Assembly: GCF_030264295.1 (NCBI RefSeq)
Contig: NZ_CP127173.1
Coordinates: forward strand, 6,579,501-6,643,500
Source: Amycolatopsis nalaikhensis
GTDB lineage: Bacteria > Actinomycetota > Actinomycetes > Mycobacteriales > Pseudonocardiaceae
Length of the DNA stretch: 64,000 nucleotides
Direction: 5' to 3'
Below, one piece after another: positions 17,901 through 25,527 of this stretch. The notes under the pieces are model-generated. The model searched no databases and was not told the origin of the DNA. It was given only the letters and a program-made list of their open reading frames with translations. Every line of letters starts with the position of its first letter. Positions within the stretch are counted from its first letter, which is position 1. The position numbers and the translations under genes were made by a program.

Positions 17901-17989
17901 GTCGCCGCCGGGACGGTCGCCCCGCTCACGGCGACGGCCAGGGCGACCGCCGAGACGAGCCGAAGGGTTCTTCTCTGCCGATTGTTCAC
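14918..17989 (-). CDS. csxA: Exo-beta-D-glucosaminidase (GH2, CsxA type) with CBM35
   Basis: 1023 residues from a GTG at 17989, which has GGAGG 7 bases upstream; an ATG 45 bases further out is less well placed. A signal peptide (RRTLRLVSAVALAVAVSGAT) implies secretion. GH2 sandwich and barrel domains follow. The catalytic pair typical of this subfamily is present: Asp in IGSDFAPD (about residue 462) replacing the usual GH2 Glu, and the nucleophile Glu in NSETSAG (about 534), 72 residues apart as in Amycolatopsis orientalis CsxA. The last 130 residues, from YQAEDATITNGA, form a CBM35 module. It releases glucosamine from non-reducing ends of chitosan oligomers. A dyad upstream suggests sugar-responsive control. 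Confidence 0.95.
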   Translation of the reverse strand: MNNRQRRTLRLVSAVALAVAVSGATVPAATGQEPARPAVAAAAPATAVPGFLIQTSAQVSDDSAVSKPGYNTSGWYPVGPRSTVYAGLLANGKYADPFYSTNMKNVPTADFKVPWWYRTDLTVADTSQRTYLDFSGVLSKADVWVNGTRVADKTQVNGAYTRHDLDITALVKAGTNSVAFKVYPNDPDKDLSMGWIDWAQTPPDQNMGIVRDVLVRRSGPVALRGGHVVTKLTGLTHADLTVKADVRNDSANAVSTTVSGTVAGRAISQTVSLAAKEKKTVTFPVVGIDNPQIWWPAGMGGQPLYALDLTASVGGTASDSSHSSFGVRQVTANKNSSGGRAYTINGRPLLIKGGGYSPDLFLRWNEQFAADKLAYVKDLGLNTVRLEGHIEPDEFFDLADRMGVLTLPGWECCDKWEGQVNGSEKGDPWTAADYPIAKASMTAEAERLRDHPSVISFLIGSDFAPDATIEKNYLDALSAADWPTPVVPAASAKSSPQLGSSGMKMNGPYDWIPPVYWYDKAHSDGGGAWSFNSETSAGPDIPTMDTLKRMMSAGELDTLWKDPSAAQYHRSSSSTFGNLKLFGDALSGRYGAPSSLADYVRKAQLAKYENVRAEFEAHSRNFSDSSNPATGIIYWMLNSGWTSLHWQLFDAYLDQNGSYFGAKKANEPLHIQYSYDTKSVVVVNHNHDAASGLTARVQLFNLDGTAKFDQSKAVSVGGDGAKTTALTIGSVSGLSPTYLAKLVLTDASGKEVSRNVYWLSTKADALDWNNSDWYYTPTTSYADLSGLNGLAQVAVDPTASTTTNADGTTTTKVTLKNNSSGKVPAFFVDAHVVDPAGAPVLPVRWTDNQVSLWPGESTTLTATYRTADLKGAKPSVRIAGWNTGTKTIPADGTVTPGTPADYQAEDATITNGAAESNHLGFTGTGFVNYDNVTGSAVEFSVTAAAAGPANVVLRFANGTTTNRPMDIAVNGVKVASGVAFGGTGNWDTWQTVTVPVTLTAGTNKIKATATTANGGPNLDKITV

Positions 17990-18035
17990 TAGCGCGCCTC
18001 CTAGGCACCGCGGCGGCGAGGGAAAGGTGGCCATC

Positions 18036-18054
18036 GTTAGTAAAGTTCCCTAAC
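18036..18054. promoter_or_regulatory. Candidate ROK-type operator upstream of csxA
   Basis: GTTAGTAAAGTTCCCTAAC is an imperfect 19-base dyad (7 of 9 arm positions symmetric). The TTAG...CTAA ends around AAA-TT match the shape of operators bound by ROK-family repressors, which control chitosanase genes in Streptomyces. It lies 47 bases upstream of the csxA GTG. The assignment rests on pattern and context only. Confidence 0.5.
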
Positions 18055-18106
18055 AATTGCGGACGATCGTAGCGGTCCGGTCACCGGGAGAACAGGGGCG
18101 TTTCGG

Positions 18107-19339
18107 TCAGACCCGCGCGGCCTGCCAGGCCGCCGCGGCACGCAAGGCCAGCAGGAGCGGCAGGGAACCGTCCTCCCAGAGCCGTTCGGGGAGTGCCTCG
18201 CTGAGCGGGACATCGCCGGTCAGCGCGTCGCCGACCGCGGCGAGGTCGACGTCGAACAGGGTCAGCCCGGCGCTGTAGAGCCGTTCGCCGCTGACCGGGC
18301 GGCGCCGGGCCACCTCGGCGCTGTCGACGGCCAGCTCGGTCAGGCCGAAGAACTCCGGTTTGGCGCCGCGCTCCATCCAGCGCGCGAACCCGACCACCTT
18401 CGTCTCGCGGACGTCCTCGGGCTTGAGTCCGCTCTCTTCGCAGAGTTCGCGTTCCATCCCGGCGCGGACGGCGGTGTGCAGCAGGCGCCGGGTGCCACCG
18501 TCGGGGGTGCGCAGGTCGCGGGGCTCGAGCGAGCCGCTGCCCGACGGCGCGAGCAAGAGCCCGCTGACGGCGTTGAGCGACGACTGCCGGACGGTGACGA
18601 GCTTGCCGTCGGTGGTGAAGGCGACCGTGGAGACGCCGACGTGGTCGGCCAATGAGCTGCTGGCCAGCTCGCGGAGGGTGCCGGCGGAGTCGGTGAGTTC
18701 GGCCTTGCGCAGGTCGTACTCCTCACCGGTGTCGGCGCGGGTGATGCGCAGGGCGCCGAGCTCGTTCGAGCAGACGGCGTCGAAGAACCGGGCCCGGTGC
18801 AGCCGGATCGGCGCGGGCCGCGCCCCGGCGGCGGGCAGGGGGTCGCCGCGCATGCCGATGACGGGGCCGTTGAAGAGCAGGCGGCCGCGGGCGCGCAGCG
18901 GAAGCACGTGCGGCGCGGTCGCCTTGAGTGCTGGGGGCAGCCGGTAGGGCTCCTCGGCGACGTCGATGGTGTGCCGTTCTTCCCAGAGGTCCCGATCGAT
19001 GGCGGAGCTGACGAGCGCGGTGCCGCGGGCGGGCACGGCGACGTACTCGGCGGCCGGATACGCCGACGGCGGCGGCAGTTCGGCGGTCGGGAAGGGCGCG
19101 GCGATGGTGGTGAACTCGAACCCGGCCCAGCGGCGGCGCAGCAGCCGGACGTCGCGGGTGAAGGTGGCGACGCCGAGCGCGAGCGCGACGACGGAGAGCA
19201 CGACCCCGACGGCGCTGGGCAGGATGGTGACGACGCCGAGCACAACGCCGAGCCCGGAGGCGGCGAGCGGCCATTCGCGGGCACCGATGAAGCCGAGGTA
19301 GTCCGCCTTCGCCCGGGCGCGGCGCGTCAGTTTTCCCAT
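18107..19339 (-). CDS. Membrane-anchored protein with Nudix-like box, unknown function
   Basis: 410 residues from ATG 19339; another in-frame ATG at 19357 is possible. Two hydrophobic segments lie near the N-terminus (WPLAASGLGVVLGVVTILPS and AVGVVLSVVALALGVATF). A long domain of unknown family follows. Around residue 310 is RAGMERELCEESGL, which resembles the core of a Nudix box, with GGTRR upstream; this would make the C-terminal part a Nudix-type domain. The preceding STVAFTTDGKLVTVRQS also fits the first strands of a Nudix fold. No partner gene suggests a role. Confidence 0.65.
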   Translation of the reverse strand: MGKLTRRARAKADYLGFIGAREWPLAASGLGVVLGVVTILPSAVGVVLSVVALALGVATFTRDVRLLRRRWAGFEFTTIAAPFPTAELPPPSAYPAAEYVAVPARGTALVSSAIDRDLWEERHTIDVAEEPYRLPPALKATAPHVLPLRARGRLLFNGPVIGMRGDPLPAAGARPAPIRLHRARFFDAVCSNELGALRITRADTGEEYDLRKAELTDSAGTLRELASSSLADHVGVSTVAFTTDGKLVTVRQSSLNAVSGLLLAPSGSGSLEPRDLRTPDGGTRRLLHTAVRAGMERELCEESGLKPEDVRETKVVGFARWMERGAKPEFFGLTELAVDSAEVARRRPVSGERLYSAGLTLFDVDLAAVGDALTGDVPLSEALPERLWEDGSLPLLLALRAAAAWQAARV

Positions 19340-19383
19340 CGCCGCACTGTTTAGCACGGTCAGGGTGGCGCGCGGGGCGGGTT

Positions 19384-19809
19384 TCAGGCTTCCGCACCGA
19401 GGCCGAGATCACGCTTGAAGAGCTTGATCACCTCGAGCCGCCGCCGGTCGACGGCGGCCACGGTCGCGGCCTCGACCCCGGCACCCTCGGCGATCTTCGT
19501 GTGCACGTCGATGACGGTGCTGGTGAGCTCTCGCGCCGGGCCGGCCACCTCGCGCCCGGCGAGGACCTCGATCTCGGCCGTGGCGGCGTGCAGCCGGGCG
19601 TCCTCAACGCGGCTGCGCTCGCCAGCCATGGCTTGGCCGTAGCTGGCGCTGATCGCGCGCAGGTACTCGGCGTAGACGGCCTGCTTGACCTGGCCGAGCG
19701 CGTCCTGCCGCTGCCACCGGCGGGTCCGCGCGGCGAGCAGGTGCTGCAGGAGGCCCCCGGTCAGCACCCCGAGGAGCGCACCGGCGACCCCGACGACGGC
19801 GGTGCTCAT
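19384..19809 (-). CDS. Small membrane-anchored hypothetical protein
   Basis: 141 residues. The N-terminal hydrophobic helix (TAVVGVAGALLGVLTGGLL) is followed by a basic, helical cytoplasmic part (RTRRWQRQDALGQVKQAVYA, then KIAEGAGVEAATVAAVDRRR), probably coiled-coil. No family recognised. Its ATG shares one base with the stop of the upstream YchJ-like gene (TGATG), so the two are coupled. Confidence 0.6.
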   Translation of the reverse strand: MSTAVVGVAGALLGVLTGGLLQHLLAARTRRWQRQDALGQVKQAVYAEYLRAISASYGQAMAGERSRVEDARLHAATAEIEVLAGREVAGPARELTSTVIDVHTKIAEGAGVEAATVAAVDRRRLEVIKLFKRDLGLGAEA

Positions 19810-20189
19810 CAGGCGTCCGCGTCGAGGTAGACCCACTGGCCATCGGCGCGGCGGAAGCGGCTGTTCTCTTCGAGGAAGCCGTCCCGGCCGTGGTGGCGGT
19901 AGTGGGCCCGGAACTCGACGGTCCCTTCGGCGTGCAGCAGCCCACCCCCGGTGCGGCCGAGGATCTCCAGCCGCGTCCACTCCTGGCCGGGATCGAGCGC
20001 GAGCCGCCGCGGCCGGGTCTCGGGGTGCCAGGTGCGCAGGAGGTAGGCGGTGTCCCCGACGGCGAAGGCGCTGAACCGCGACCGCATCAGCAGTTCGGCG
20101 GTGGGAGCGGCGAGCCCACCGTCGTGGAACCGGCCACAGCAGGCGGCGTAGGACCCGGCGAGGCCGCACGGGCAGGAGGCGGGACGCAT
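19809..20189 (-). CDS. YchJ-like SEC-C domain protein (UPF0225)
   Basis: 126 residues. It opens with CPCGLAGSYAACCGRFHDGG, a Cys-rich SEC-C-type zinc motif, followed by TAELLMRSRFSAFAVGD and RTWHPETRP, the YchJ family signature. The C-terminal part adopts an NTF2-like fold in relatives. The family's function is not established; the zinc motif resembles that of SecA. It overlaps the small membrane protein gene downstream. Confidence 0.85.
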   Translation of the reverse strand: MRPASCPCGLAGSYAACCGRFHDGGLAAPTAELLMRSRFSAFAVGDTAYLLRTWHPETRPRRLALDPGQEWTRLEILGRTGGGLLHAEGTVEFRAHYRHHGRDGFLEENSRFRRADGQWVYLDADA

Positions 20190-20234
20190 CGCCGGATTCT
20201 GCCACGGCGTCTTTTGCGGCCGCCGGACTCCCGG

Positions 20235-20888
20235 TCAGGGAACGGGAAACTGTGCGGCGACGTCGGCGGCGTCCTCGAGCACACCCGGATCGGGATGACC
20301 GCCGCCGCTCGTCGCCTCGGCGATCACCACGAGGGCGCCGTCGCGTCGGGACGCGTAGTGGTCGCCCGTGAACCGCACGCCTGCCCCCTTCAACAGGGCG
20401 TCGGGGAGGGCGTAGATGTTGCCGCTGCCGTCGCGGTCGGCCAGGTCCCGGAGGTCACGCGCCTGGGCGGCCTTCGGCATCCGCACCCAGGCGATCGTCA
20501 CCACGACGGTGTTCCCGCCGCCGTCGCCGACGGCCAGCAGCATCCGCGAAAGCGACTTGCACGGGTGGCGCACGAAGAACTGCTGGACCTGTCCGAAGGC
20601 GTACGGCGCGCACTTCAGTTCGCGCTTGGCGACCTTCTTGATCGTCTTGAGGCCGAGGCGTTTCATCGCGTCCTCGTGCTTGCCCTTGCGGGCCGACTCC
20701 TTGCCGGAGTCGCGTGCCTTCAGGCTCGAACCGCCGCCGGACTCGACCGAAGCCGCGCCGCCCGCGCCCAGCGCCGTGCCTCCCGCGGCCGCTGCGCCGA
20801 TCACCACGGCCACGGCCGCGGCGCCACCCTTCCGGTTGTGACGCGGCCTGACCTTGCCGCTCGGGTCCCTGTAAAAGCCGTCGGCCAT
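20235..20888 (-). CDS. Hypothetical protein with one hydrophobic segment
   Basis: 217 residues. The N-terminus (DGFYRDPSGKVRPRHNRKGG) precedes an Ala/Gly-rich hydrophobic stretch (about residues 22-48), so it could be a single-pass membrane protein. A basic linker and a domain with ELKCAPYAFGQVQQFFVRHP and CKSLSRMLLAVGDG follow; its two Cys could form a disulfide if outside the cell. I recognise no family and context gives no clue. Confidence 0.6.
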   Translation of the reverse strand: MADGFYRDPSGKVRPRHNRKGGAAAVAVVIGAAAAGGTALGAGGAASVESGGGSSLKARDSGKESARKGKHEDAMKRLGLKTIKKVAKRELKCAPYAFGQVQQFFVRHPCKSLSRMLLAVGDGGGNTVVVTIAWVRMPKAAQARDLRDLADRDGSGNIYALPDALLKGAGVRFTGDHYASRRDGALVVIAEATSGGGHPDPGVLEDAADVAAQFPVP

Positions 20889-20989
20889 CTCCCGTTCCCT
20901 CCCCGGTCCGGAAGGGTCCGATCTTCCATCGGAACGCCGGGAGAAGGAACGTCGATCGCCCGAACGGCGCAGCGTCCGTCCACTCCGGA

Positions 20990-21451
20990 CTAACCGGCGT
21001 TGGCCGGCTTCCCCGACTCCCGGGCTTCCTGCGCCCCACGCACCGCAAGCCGATCAGCGCGTTCATTCTCGGGATGCCCGGCGTGCCCCTTGACCCACAG
21101 CCATTCGACCTCGTGCTCGCCGATCGCCGCGTCGAGCCGTTGCCACAGGTCCGCGTTCTTCACCGGCTCGCGCGCCGCCGTGAGCCAGCCGTTGTTCTTC
21201 CAGCGCGGCAGCCACTGCGTGATCCCGTTGCGCACGTACGTGCTGTCCGTGAACACCCTGACCTGCGACGGCCGGGTCAGGCTCTCCAACGCCCGGATCG
21301 GGGCCGTCAGCTCCATCCGGTTGTTCGTCGTCGGCGTGGCTTCGCCGCCGTACAGCTCGCGCTCGTGCCTTCCGTAGCGCAGCACCGCGCCCCAGCCGCC
21401 CGGTCCCGGGTTCCCGCTGCACGCGCCGTCGGTGTAGATCTCCACGTCCAC
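20990..21451 (-). CDS. rnhA: Ribonuclease HI
   Basis: 153 residues, the usual length of a stand-alone RNase HI. All catalytic acids are visible: Asp in YTDGACSGNPGPGGWG near residue 7, Glu in NNRMELTAP near 45, Asp in FTDSTYVRNGI near 67, and Asp in ENERADRLA near the C-terminus. It cleaves the RNA strand of RNA-DNA hybrids. It is divergent from the Crp/Fnr gene. Confidence 0.95.
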   Translation of the reverse strand: MDVEIYTDGACSGNPGPGGWGAVLRYGRHERELYGGEATPTTNNRMELTAPIRALESLTRPSQVRVFTDSTYVRNGITQWLPRWKNNGWLTAAREPVKNADLWQRLDAAIGEHEVEWLWVKGHAGHPENERADRLAVRGAQEARESGKPANAG

Positions 21452-21525
21452 GCGGCGACCCTACCCGGCGCGACCCTCGCCGAACGCCGCCACGCCGGGT
21501 TACCGTGGTGATCCGGAGGGGAACC

Positions 21526-22233
21526 ATGAGCGGGCACGACGACACGGCCGAGGGGGCACTTCTCACCTATCTCGCCGACGCCGACCGCGAGTACCTGCTC
21601 GCCAGGGGCGTCCGCCGGCGGTTCCGGGCCAACGACGTCGTGCTCATGGAAGGCGACCCCTCCGACCACGTCCACGTGCTGGTCGCCGGCTGGGTGCGCG
21701 TCTCCACGATCGTCGAAGACGGCCGTGAGGTGCTCTTCGGCCTGCGCGGCCCCGGCGAGGTCCTCGGCGACCTCGCGGCGGTGACCGGGCGGCCGCGGAC
21801 GGCGTCCGTGCGCGCCATCGAACCCTGCACCGTCTTCCAGCTGACCGGCGCCCAGTTCATCGACGTCCTGCACACCCGGCCCGCGATCGCCGTCGCGACG
21901 ATCAAGACCGTCGCCGCGCGGCTTCGCGCGGCCGAGTCCGCGCGCGTCGACTCGGCCGCCTTCGACGTCAGCCGCCGGGTCGCCGTCCACCTCGTGCGGC
22001 TGGCCGAAGATCACGGGCGGCGCGTCCCCGAGGGCGTGGTGATCGACGCCGCGCTGTCGCAGGCCGACATCGCCGCCCAGGTCGGTGCCGCGCGGCGGAC
22101 CGTCGCGCGGGCGCTGGGTGTCCTGCGCGAGCGGGGGATCGTCGAAACCGGGCGGCGCCGGATCCTCATCCGGCAGCCGCGCGTGCTGCGCGCCTTCGCC
22201 CGTTCTGAGCCAAACGGCACACAACGGCCGTGA
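21526..22233 (+). CDS. Crp/Fnr-family transcriptional regulator
   Basis: 235 residues from ATG 21526, with GGAGGGG upstream. Residues about 15-130 form a cyclic-nucleotide-binding fold (VVLMEGDPSDHVHVLVAGWV, then GLRGPGEVLGDLAAV and GRPRTASVRAIEPC). A winged HTH sits at the C-terminus (LSQADIAAQVGAARRTVARA). No Cys cluster for an Fe-S centre is seen. It is followed, in the same direction, by a micro-ORF and a cyclase-like operon, which makes a nucleotide-signalling link plausible but unproven. Confidence 0.85.
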   Translation: MSGHDDTAEGALLTYLADADREYLLARGVRRRFRANDVVLMEGDPSDHVHVLVAGWVRVSTIVEDGREVLFGLRGPGEVLGDLAAVTGRPRTASVRAIEPCTVFQLTGAQFIDVLHTRPAIAVATIKTVAARLRAAESARVDSAAFDVSRRVAVHLVRLAEDHGRRVPEGVVIDAALSQADIAAQVGAARRTVARALGVLRERGIVETGRRRILIRQPRVLRAFARSEPNGTQRP

Positions 22234-22447
22234 CAGCGGGCATCTGACGGACCGCGCCACCCGGCGATCCTGGAGTCCGGCCGGAAAAGAAATCGATGCC
22301 GACCGGCCGGTTCCATTTTCGAGCGAGGTCGGGGAGCGCTTGCCGGGAACGCCCACCGCACGATTTCGACCCTGGTGAAATCGGCCTTCGCCGCGGCTTC
22401 GCGCCGTTCCCCGCCTCGGCCTGGGTGCAGCGATGAGGAGGTGTGTG

Positions 22448-22492
22448 ATGGAAAGCCACTCGATCTGGGCGCTGATCTTCGGGACGAACTGA
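22448..22492 (+). CDS. 14-residue micro-ORF with strong ribosome binding site
   Basis: The ORF encodes MESHSIWALIFGTN. GAGGAGG ends seven bases before the ATG, one of the best ribosome binding sites in the window. An in-frame ATG five codons earlier lacks such a site. The stop is followed 15 bases later by the hairpin at 22508-22542 and a TTT. So a short transcript encoding a hydrophobic peptide is plausible, either as a functional micropeptide or as a leader peptide for attenuation of the operon at 22632. I do not recognise its family. Confidence 0.5.
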   Translation: MESHSIWALIFGTN

Positions 22493-22507
22493 CCCGCGGC
22501 GGGGCCC

Positions 22508-22542
22508 GGCCGGCCGGCTCGTGGGGGGCCGGTCGGCCGGCC
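22508..22542 (+). terminator. Terminator or attenuator hairpin behind the micro-ORF
   Basis: GGCCGGCCG (22508-22516) pairs with CGGCCGGCC (22534-22542), with further G/C pairing possible in the loop, and TTT follows at 22543-22545. It separates the micro-ORF from the operon starting at 22632. Confidence 0.65.
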
Positions 22543-22631
22543 TTTCCGTGAATGCGTGTCCGTAAACTGTCATGCCCACCGCGGAACCGCCGCTGGTAAT
22601 GTGGGCGAGCGATTTCGCGCGAGGGGGTGGG

Positions 22632-23597
22632 GTGACGGAGGAGAACACCTTCCCGTTCGTGCGCGAGCTGAACGAGCTGCGCCGCGGCCGCGGGCTCGAC
22701 GCGGCCGACCTGCACCAGCGCATCGGTCCCTGCCTGCGCGAGGCCTGCGGCATCACCGACGAGGACCAGCCCGCCGCCGCGCGGCACAAGCTCGTCCTGC
22801 GGCTCACCGAACTGTGCGGACGGCTGCCCGCGGACCTGCGGCTGGCCGCGCTGGCGGCGTTCGGCCTGCACGAGGAGGCCGCCGGCGAGTTCCTCGACCG
22901 GCGGATCTCGTGGCTGGCCAGCGTCCTGGACCGCGACCCGCGCACCGCGCGCCGCCGGATCGACCTCGCGTTCCGGCGGCTCGACGAACTGCTCGACGCG
23001 CCCGCGTCCGCCCGCGACCTGCACCCGCTCGCCGGCTGGTACGTCGAGTCGATGAAGGCGATGCTCTCGCTCGACCGCGACCCGCCGGACCTGCAGGAGG
23101 AACGCCGGATCGTCGCGGAGGTCGACGAACTCGACGAGCTGGTCCTGTCGTTCAGCGTGCCGGCCGAGCCGGGCAGCGACCCGGTCCCCGACATCACCGC
23201 GGACGTGCTGTTCGGCGGCGAAATCGTCGAGGCGCGCCAGGTTTCGGCGAGCCACGCGCAGTTCGTCATGCGGCTGCCGAGCCCGCTGCGGCTCGGCCAG
23301 CGCCACGAGTACGGCATCCGCTTCACGCCGCGGCGCACGTCGCTGCGGCCGTACTACGTCATGACGCCGTTGCGCCGGTGCGAAGAGTTCTCGGTGCGCG
23401 TCCGGTTCGACCGCGCGGACCCGCCGTCGCGGGTGTGGCGGCTCAACGGCGTGCCGGGCCGGGTGATCGACGACGGCGTCGACTCGGGCGACGCGCTGAC
23501 GGTCAACCGCGTCGGCGAGGTGGGGCTCGAGTTCCACGAACTGCACCAGGGCCTGAGCTACGGCCTGCAGTGGGCGTTCGACCCCCGGGAGGACTGA
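22632..23597 (+). CDS. HTH-like N-terminal plus beta-rich C-terminal protein, partner of cyclase-like gene
   Basis: 321 residues from GTG 22632, preceded by GAGGGGGTGG; an ATG 60 bases upstream lies near a possible -10 (TAATGT at 22597) and looks non-coding. Residues 1-120 are helical and begin FPFVRELNELRRGRGLDAAD, reminiscent of an Xre-type HTH, with GITDEDQPAAARHKLVLRLT after it. The C-terminal half is beta-rich (DITADVLFGGEIVEARQVSA, then FHELHQGLSYGLQWAF). I have no named family for the whole. Seven bases separate it from the cyclase-like gene, so they form an operon. Confidence 0.65.
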   Translation: MTEENTFPFVRELNELRRGRGLDAADLHQRIGPCLREACGITDEDQPAAARHKLVLRLTELCGRLPADLRLAALAAFGLHEEAAGEFLDRRISWLASVLDRDPRTARRRIDLAFRRLDELLDAPASARDLHPLAGWYVESMKAMLSLDRDPPDLQEERRIVAEVDELDELVLSFSVPAEPGSDPVPDITADVLFGGEIVEARQVSASHAQFVMRLPSPLRLGQRHEYGIRFTPRRTSLRPYYVMTPLRRCEEFSVRVRFDRADPPSRVWRLNGVPGRVIDDGVDSGDALTVNRVGEVGLEFHELHQGLSYGLQWAFDPRED

Positions 23598-23604
23598 GGA
23601 GACC

Positions 23605-24219
23605 ATGCTCACCGTCCCGGTGACCGCGACCGTCGTCCGGATCGGGATCGTCGCGCCGAGCCGCGACCGCACCGTTCGCGCAGTGCACCTCGACGCGGTG
23701 CTGGACGACGTGTTCGAGCAGGTCCCGGTGCCGTACCGCACGCCGACGTGGTACCGCAGGCCGGAGGGGGACACCACGACGCTGGTCATCCCGCCGACGG
23801 TGCCGCGGCGGTGGGTCGCGACCGGGCTCGTCGGCCTGCTGGACGACGCGCTGAAGCGCCGCAACCGCCACCTCGACGAGTTCGGCAGGCTGCGGCTGCG
23901 GCTGGCCGTCGACCACGGCGACGTCGTGCTGCGGCCCCCGAACTTCGGCGGCGCGGCGGTCGCGGTGGCGGTGTGGCTGTGCGAGGCCGAGGAGCTGAAG
24001 TCCGCGGTCGCGGCGCCGGCGTCGGCGGATCAGGTGCTGATCGTCTCCGATCGGGTCTACGCGGCGGTGGCCGGCGAGGGCGAGCACGACCTGGACCCGG
24101 CCGAGTTCCGGCCGGTCGTCGTCCCCGCCGGCAGCGAGCGCGAAATCGCCTGGCTGCGGGCGGGTCCGGATACTGGGACGCGGAATAGCGGCGCCGTCGG
24201 CGGGTTGGCACCTTCGTAG
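23605..24219 (+). CDS. Degenerate nucleotide-cyclase-like protein
   Basis: 204 residues, ATG with GGAG upstream. The order of motifs recalls class III adenylate/guanylate cyclase domains: LRLRLAVDHGDVVLRPPNFG (cyclases have a His-Gly turn here), GGAAVAVAVWLCEAEELKSA, then VLIVSDRVYAAVAGEG. The metal-binding Asp residues of active cyclases are not evident, so it may bind rather than make a nucleotide, or use a different substrate. Active cyclases are usually linked to sensors; here the partner is the HTH-like protein upstream. The similarity is my reading, not a search result. Confidence 0.55.
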   Translation: MLTVPVTATVVRIGIVAPSRDRTVRAVHLDAVLDDVFEQVPVPYRTPTWYRRPEGDTTTLVIPPTVPRRWVATGLVGLLDDALKRRNRHLDEFGRLRLRLAVDHGDVVLRPPNFGGAAVAVAVWLCEAEELKSAVAAPASADQVLIVSDRVYAAVAGEGEHDLDPAEFRPVVVPAGSEREIAWLRAGPDTGTRNSGAVGGLAPS

Positions 24220-24239
24220 CCGAGGAAAAGGGGTCCGCG

Positions 24240-25022
24240 ATGAGCACGTTCACGCAGGAGTGGCAGGACTGGAAGACCCGCCGCGAAACCGACCTCGCCG
24301 CACCGCACGGCTGGCTGGCGCTGGTGTCGCTGGACTGGCTGACGGACGCCCCGCGCGAGTACCCCGGCATCCCCGGTCGGTGGTGGCAGGACGAAGAAGC
24401 GGCGTACGTCGACCCGGCCGGTGCTTCGCTGACCCACGACGGCTCGCCGATCACCGAGGTGCGGCGCTTCGAGCTGGTCAACAGCGGCGCGGGCACCCGG
24501 GTGCTGGCCGGCGACGTCGAGATCGAGGTCGCGCGCCGCTCGGGGTACCTGATCCGCGTGCACGACCCGAAAGCCGAGGTGCTGCGGGAGTTCCACGGCA
24601 TCCCGGCGTACGAGCCGTCGGAGTCGTGGGTGCTGTCCGGCCGGTTCGAGCCGTTCGACGAGCCGCGGCCGACCACGGTCGGCGCGGTCGTGGAAGGCCT
24701 CAGCCACGTGTACACGGCCCCGGGCGTCGTCCACTTTTCCTTCGAGGGCAAGCCGCAGACCCTGACCGCGTTCAACGGCAAGGACGGTGGCCTCAGCATC
24801 CTGTTCACCGACGAGACGAGCGGCGTGACGACGTACGCGGCCAACCGGTCCCTGCCGGTCGCCGAGCCGGCGCCGGACGGCTCGGTGACGCTGGACTTCA
24901 ACCGCGCGGTGAACTTGCCGTGCGCGTTCACGGACTTCGCGACGTGCCCGCTGCCGCCGGCGGGCAACCACCTGCCGTTCGCGGTGGAGGCGGGGGAGAA
25001 GATCCCGTACGAGCGCGGGTGA
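24240..25022 (+). CDS. DUF1684 domain protein
   Basis: 260 residues. It begins FTQEWQDWKTRRETDLAAPH and carries the DUF1684 hallmarks: LALVSLDWL, later FNGKDGGLSILFTDETSG and DFNRAVNLPCAFTDFATCPL near the end. The family is widespread in Actinobacteria and lacks an established function. No signal peptide. It starts 20 bases after the cyclase-like gene and may be read with it, though the link may be accidental. Confidence 0.85.
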   Translation: MSTFTQEWQDWKTRRETDLAAPHGWLALVSLDWLTDAPREYPGIPGRWWQDEEAAYVDPAGASLTHDGSPITEVRRFELVNSGAGTRVLAGDVEIEVARRSGYLIRVHDPKAEVLREFHGIPAYEPSESWVLSGRFEPFDEPRPTTVGAVVEGLSHVYTAPGVVHFSFEGKPQTLTAFNGKDGGLSILFTDETSGVTTYAANRSLPVAEPAPDGSVTLDFNRAVNLPCAFTDFATCPLPPAGNHLPFAVEAGEKIPYERG

Positions 25023-25038
25023 ACTCCCCCGCCCGCCT

Positions 25039-25527
25039 TCAGTGGGCGACGTCGATGACGACGCGGTTGGGCGAGGTGAGGGTGAAGACGTGCACCGCGG
25101 TCCGCGACCGGACGCCGAGCCCGATCGAGAGGTGCGCCTCGAAGTCCCCGGTGACGGCGACGGCCATGACGTTGCGCAGGTTCCGCGTCCGGAACTTCTG
25201 CGGCCCGGTGTAGGTGAGGTTCCCGTTCAGGTCGTGCGCGGCGGCCGGGGTCGCGGTCACGTTGATGAAGTATTCCCCGGTGAGCCAGACGATTTCCCCG
25301 CTCGGGTCGGCGGTGAGCTCGTCGGTGAGCTGGTAGCTCACGGCGGGCGCGGGTCCGGCGGTCAGATCGAGGACAACCCGGTCGAAGCCGGTGTTGAGCC
25401 CGGTCCGGATGTTCGTCATGGCCGGGATGACGGGATCGGCGGCCTGAGCGGGCGCCGCGGCGACGACGCCGCTCCCGACGAGCAAGAGGGTGAGGGCGGC
25501 GAGCGCGCGCCGCACGGTGGTGGACAT
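25039..25527 (-). CDS. Secreted AMIN-like domain protein
   Basis: 162 residues. A Sec signal peptide (RRALAALTLLLVGSGVVAAA, cleavage near AQA-AD at about residue 29) is followed by a beta-rich domain with TGFDRVVLDLTAGPAPAVSY and a final NRVVIDVAH, the pattern of AMIN-like domains in actinobacterial secreted proteins. AMIN domains bind cell-wall or envelope components. The gene is convergent with the DUF1684 gene. Confidence 0.8.
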   Translation of the reverse strand: MSTTVRRALAALTLLLVGSGVVAAAPAQAADPVIPAMTNIRTGLNTGFDRVVLDLTAGPAPAVSYQLTDELTADPSGEIVWLTGEYFINVTATPAAAHDLNGNLTYTGPQKFRTRNLRNVMAVAVTGDFEAHLSIGLGVRSRTAVHVFTLTSPNRVVIDVAH

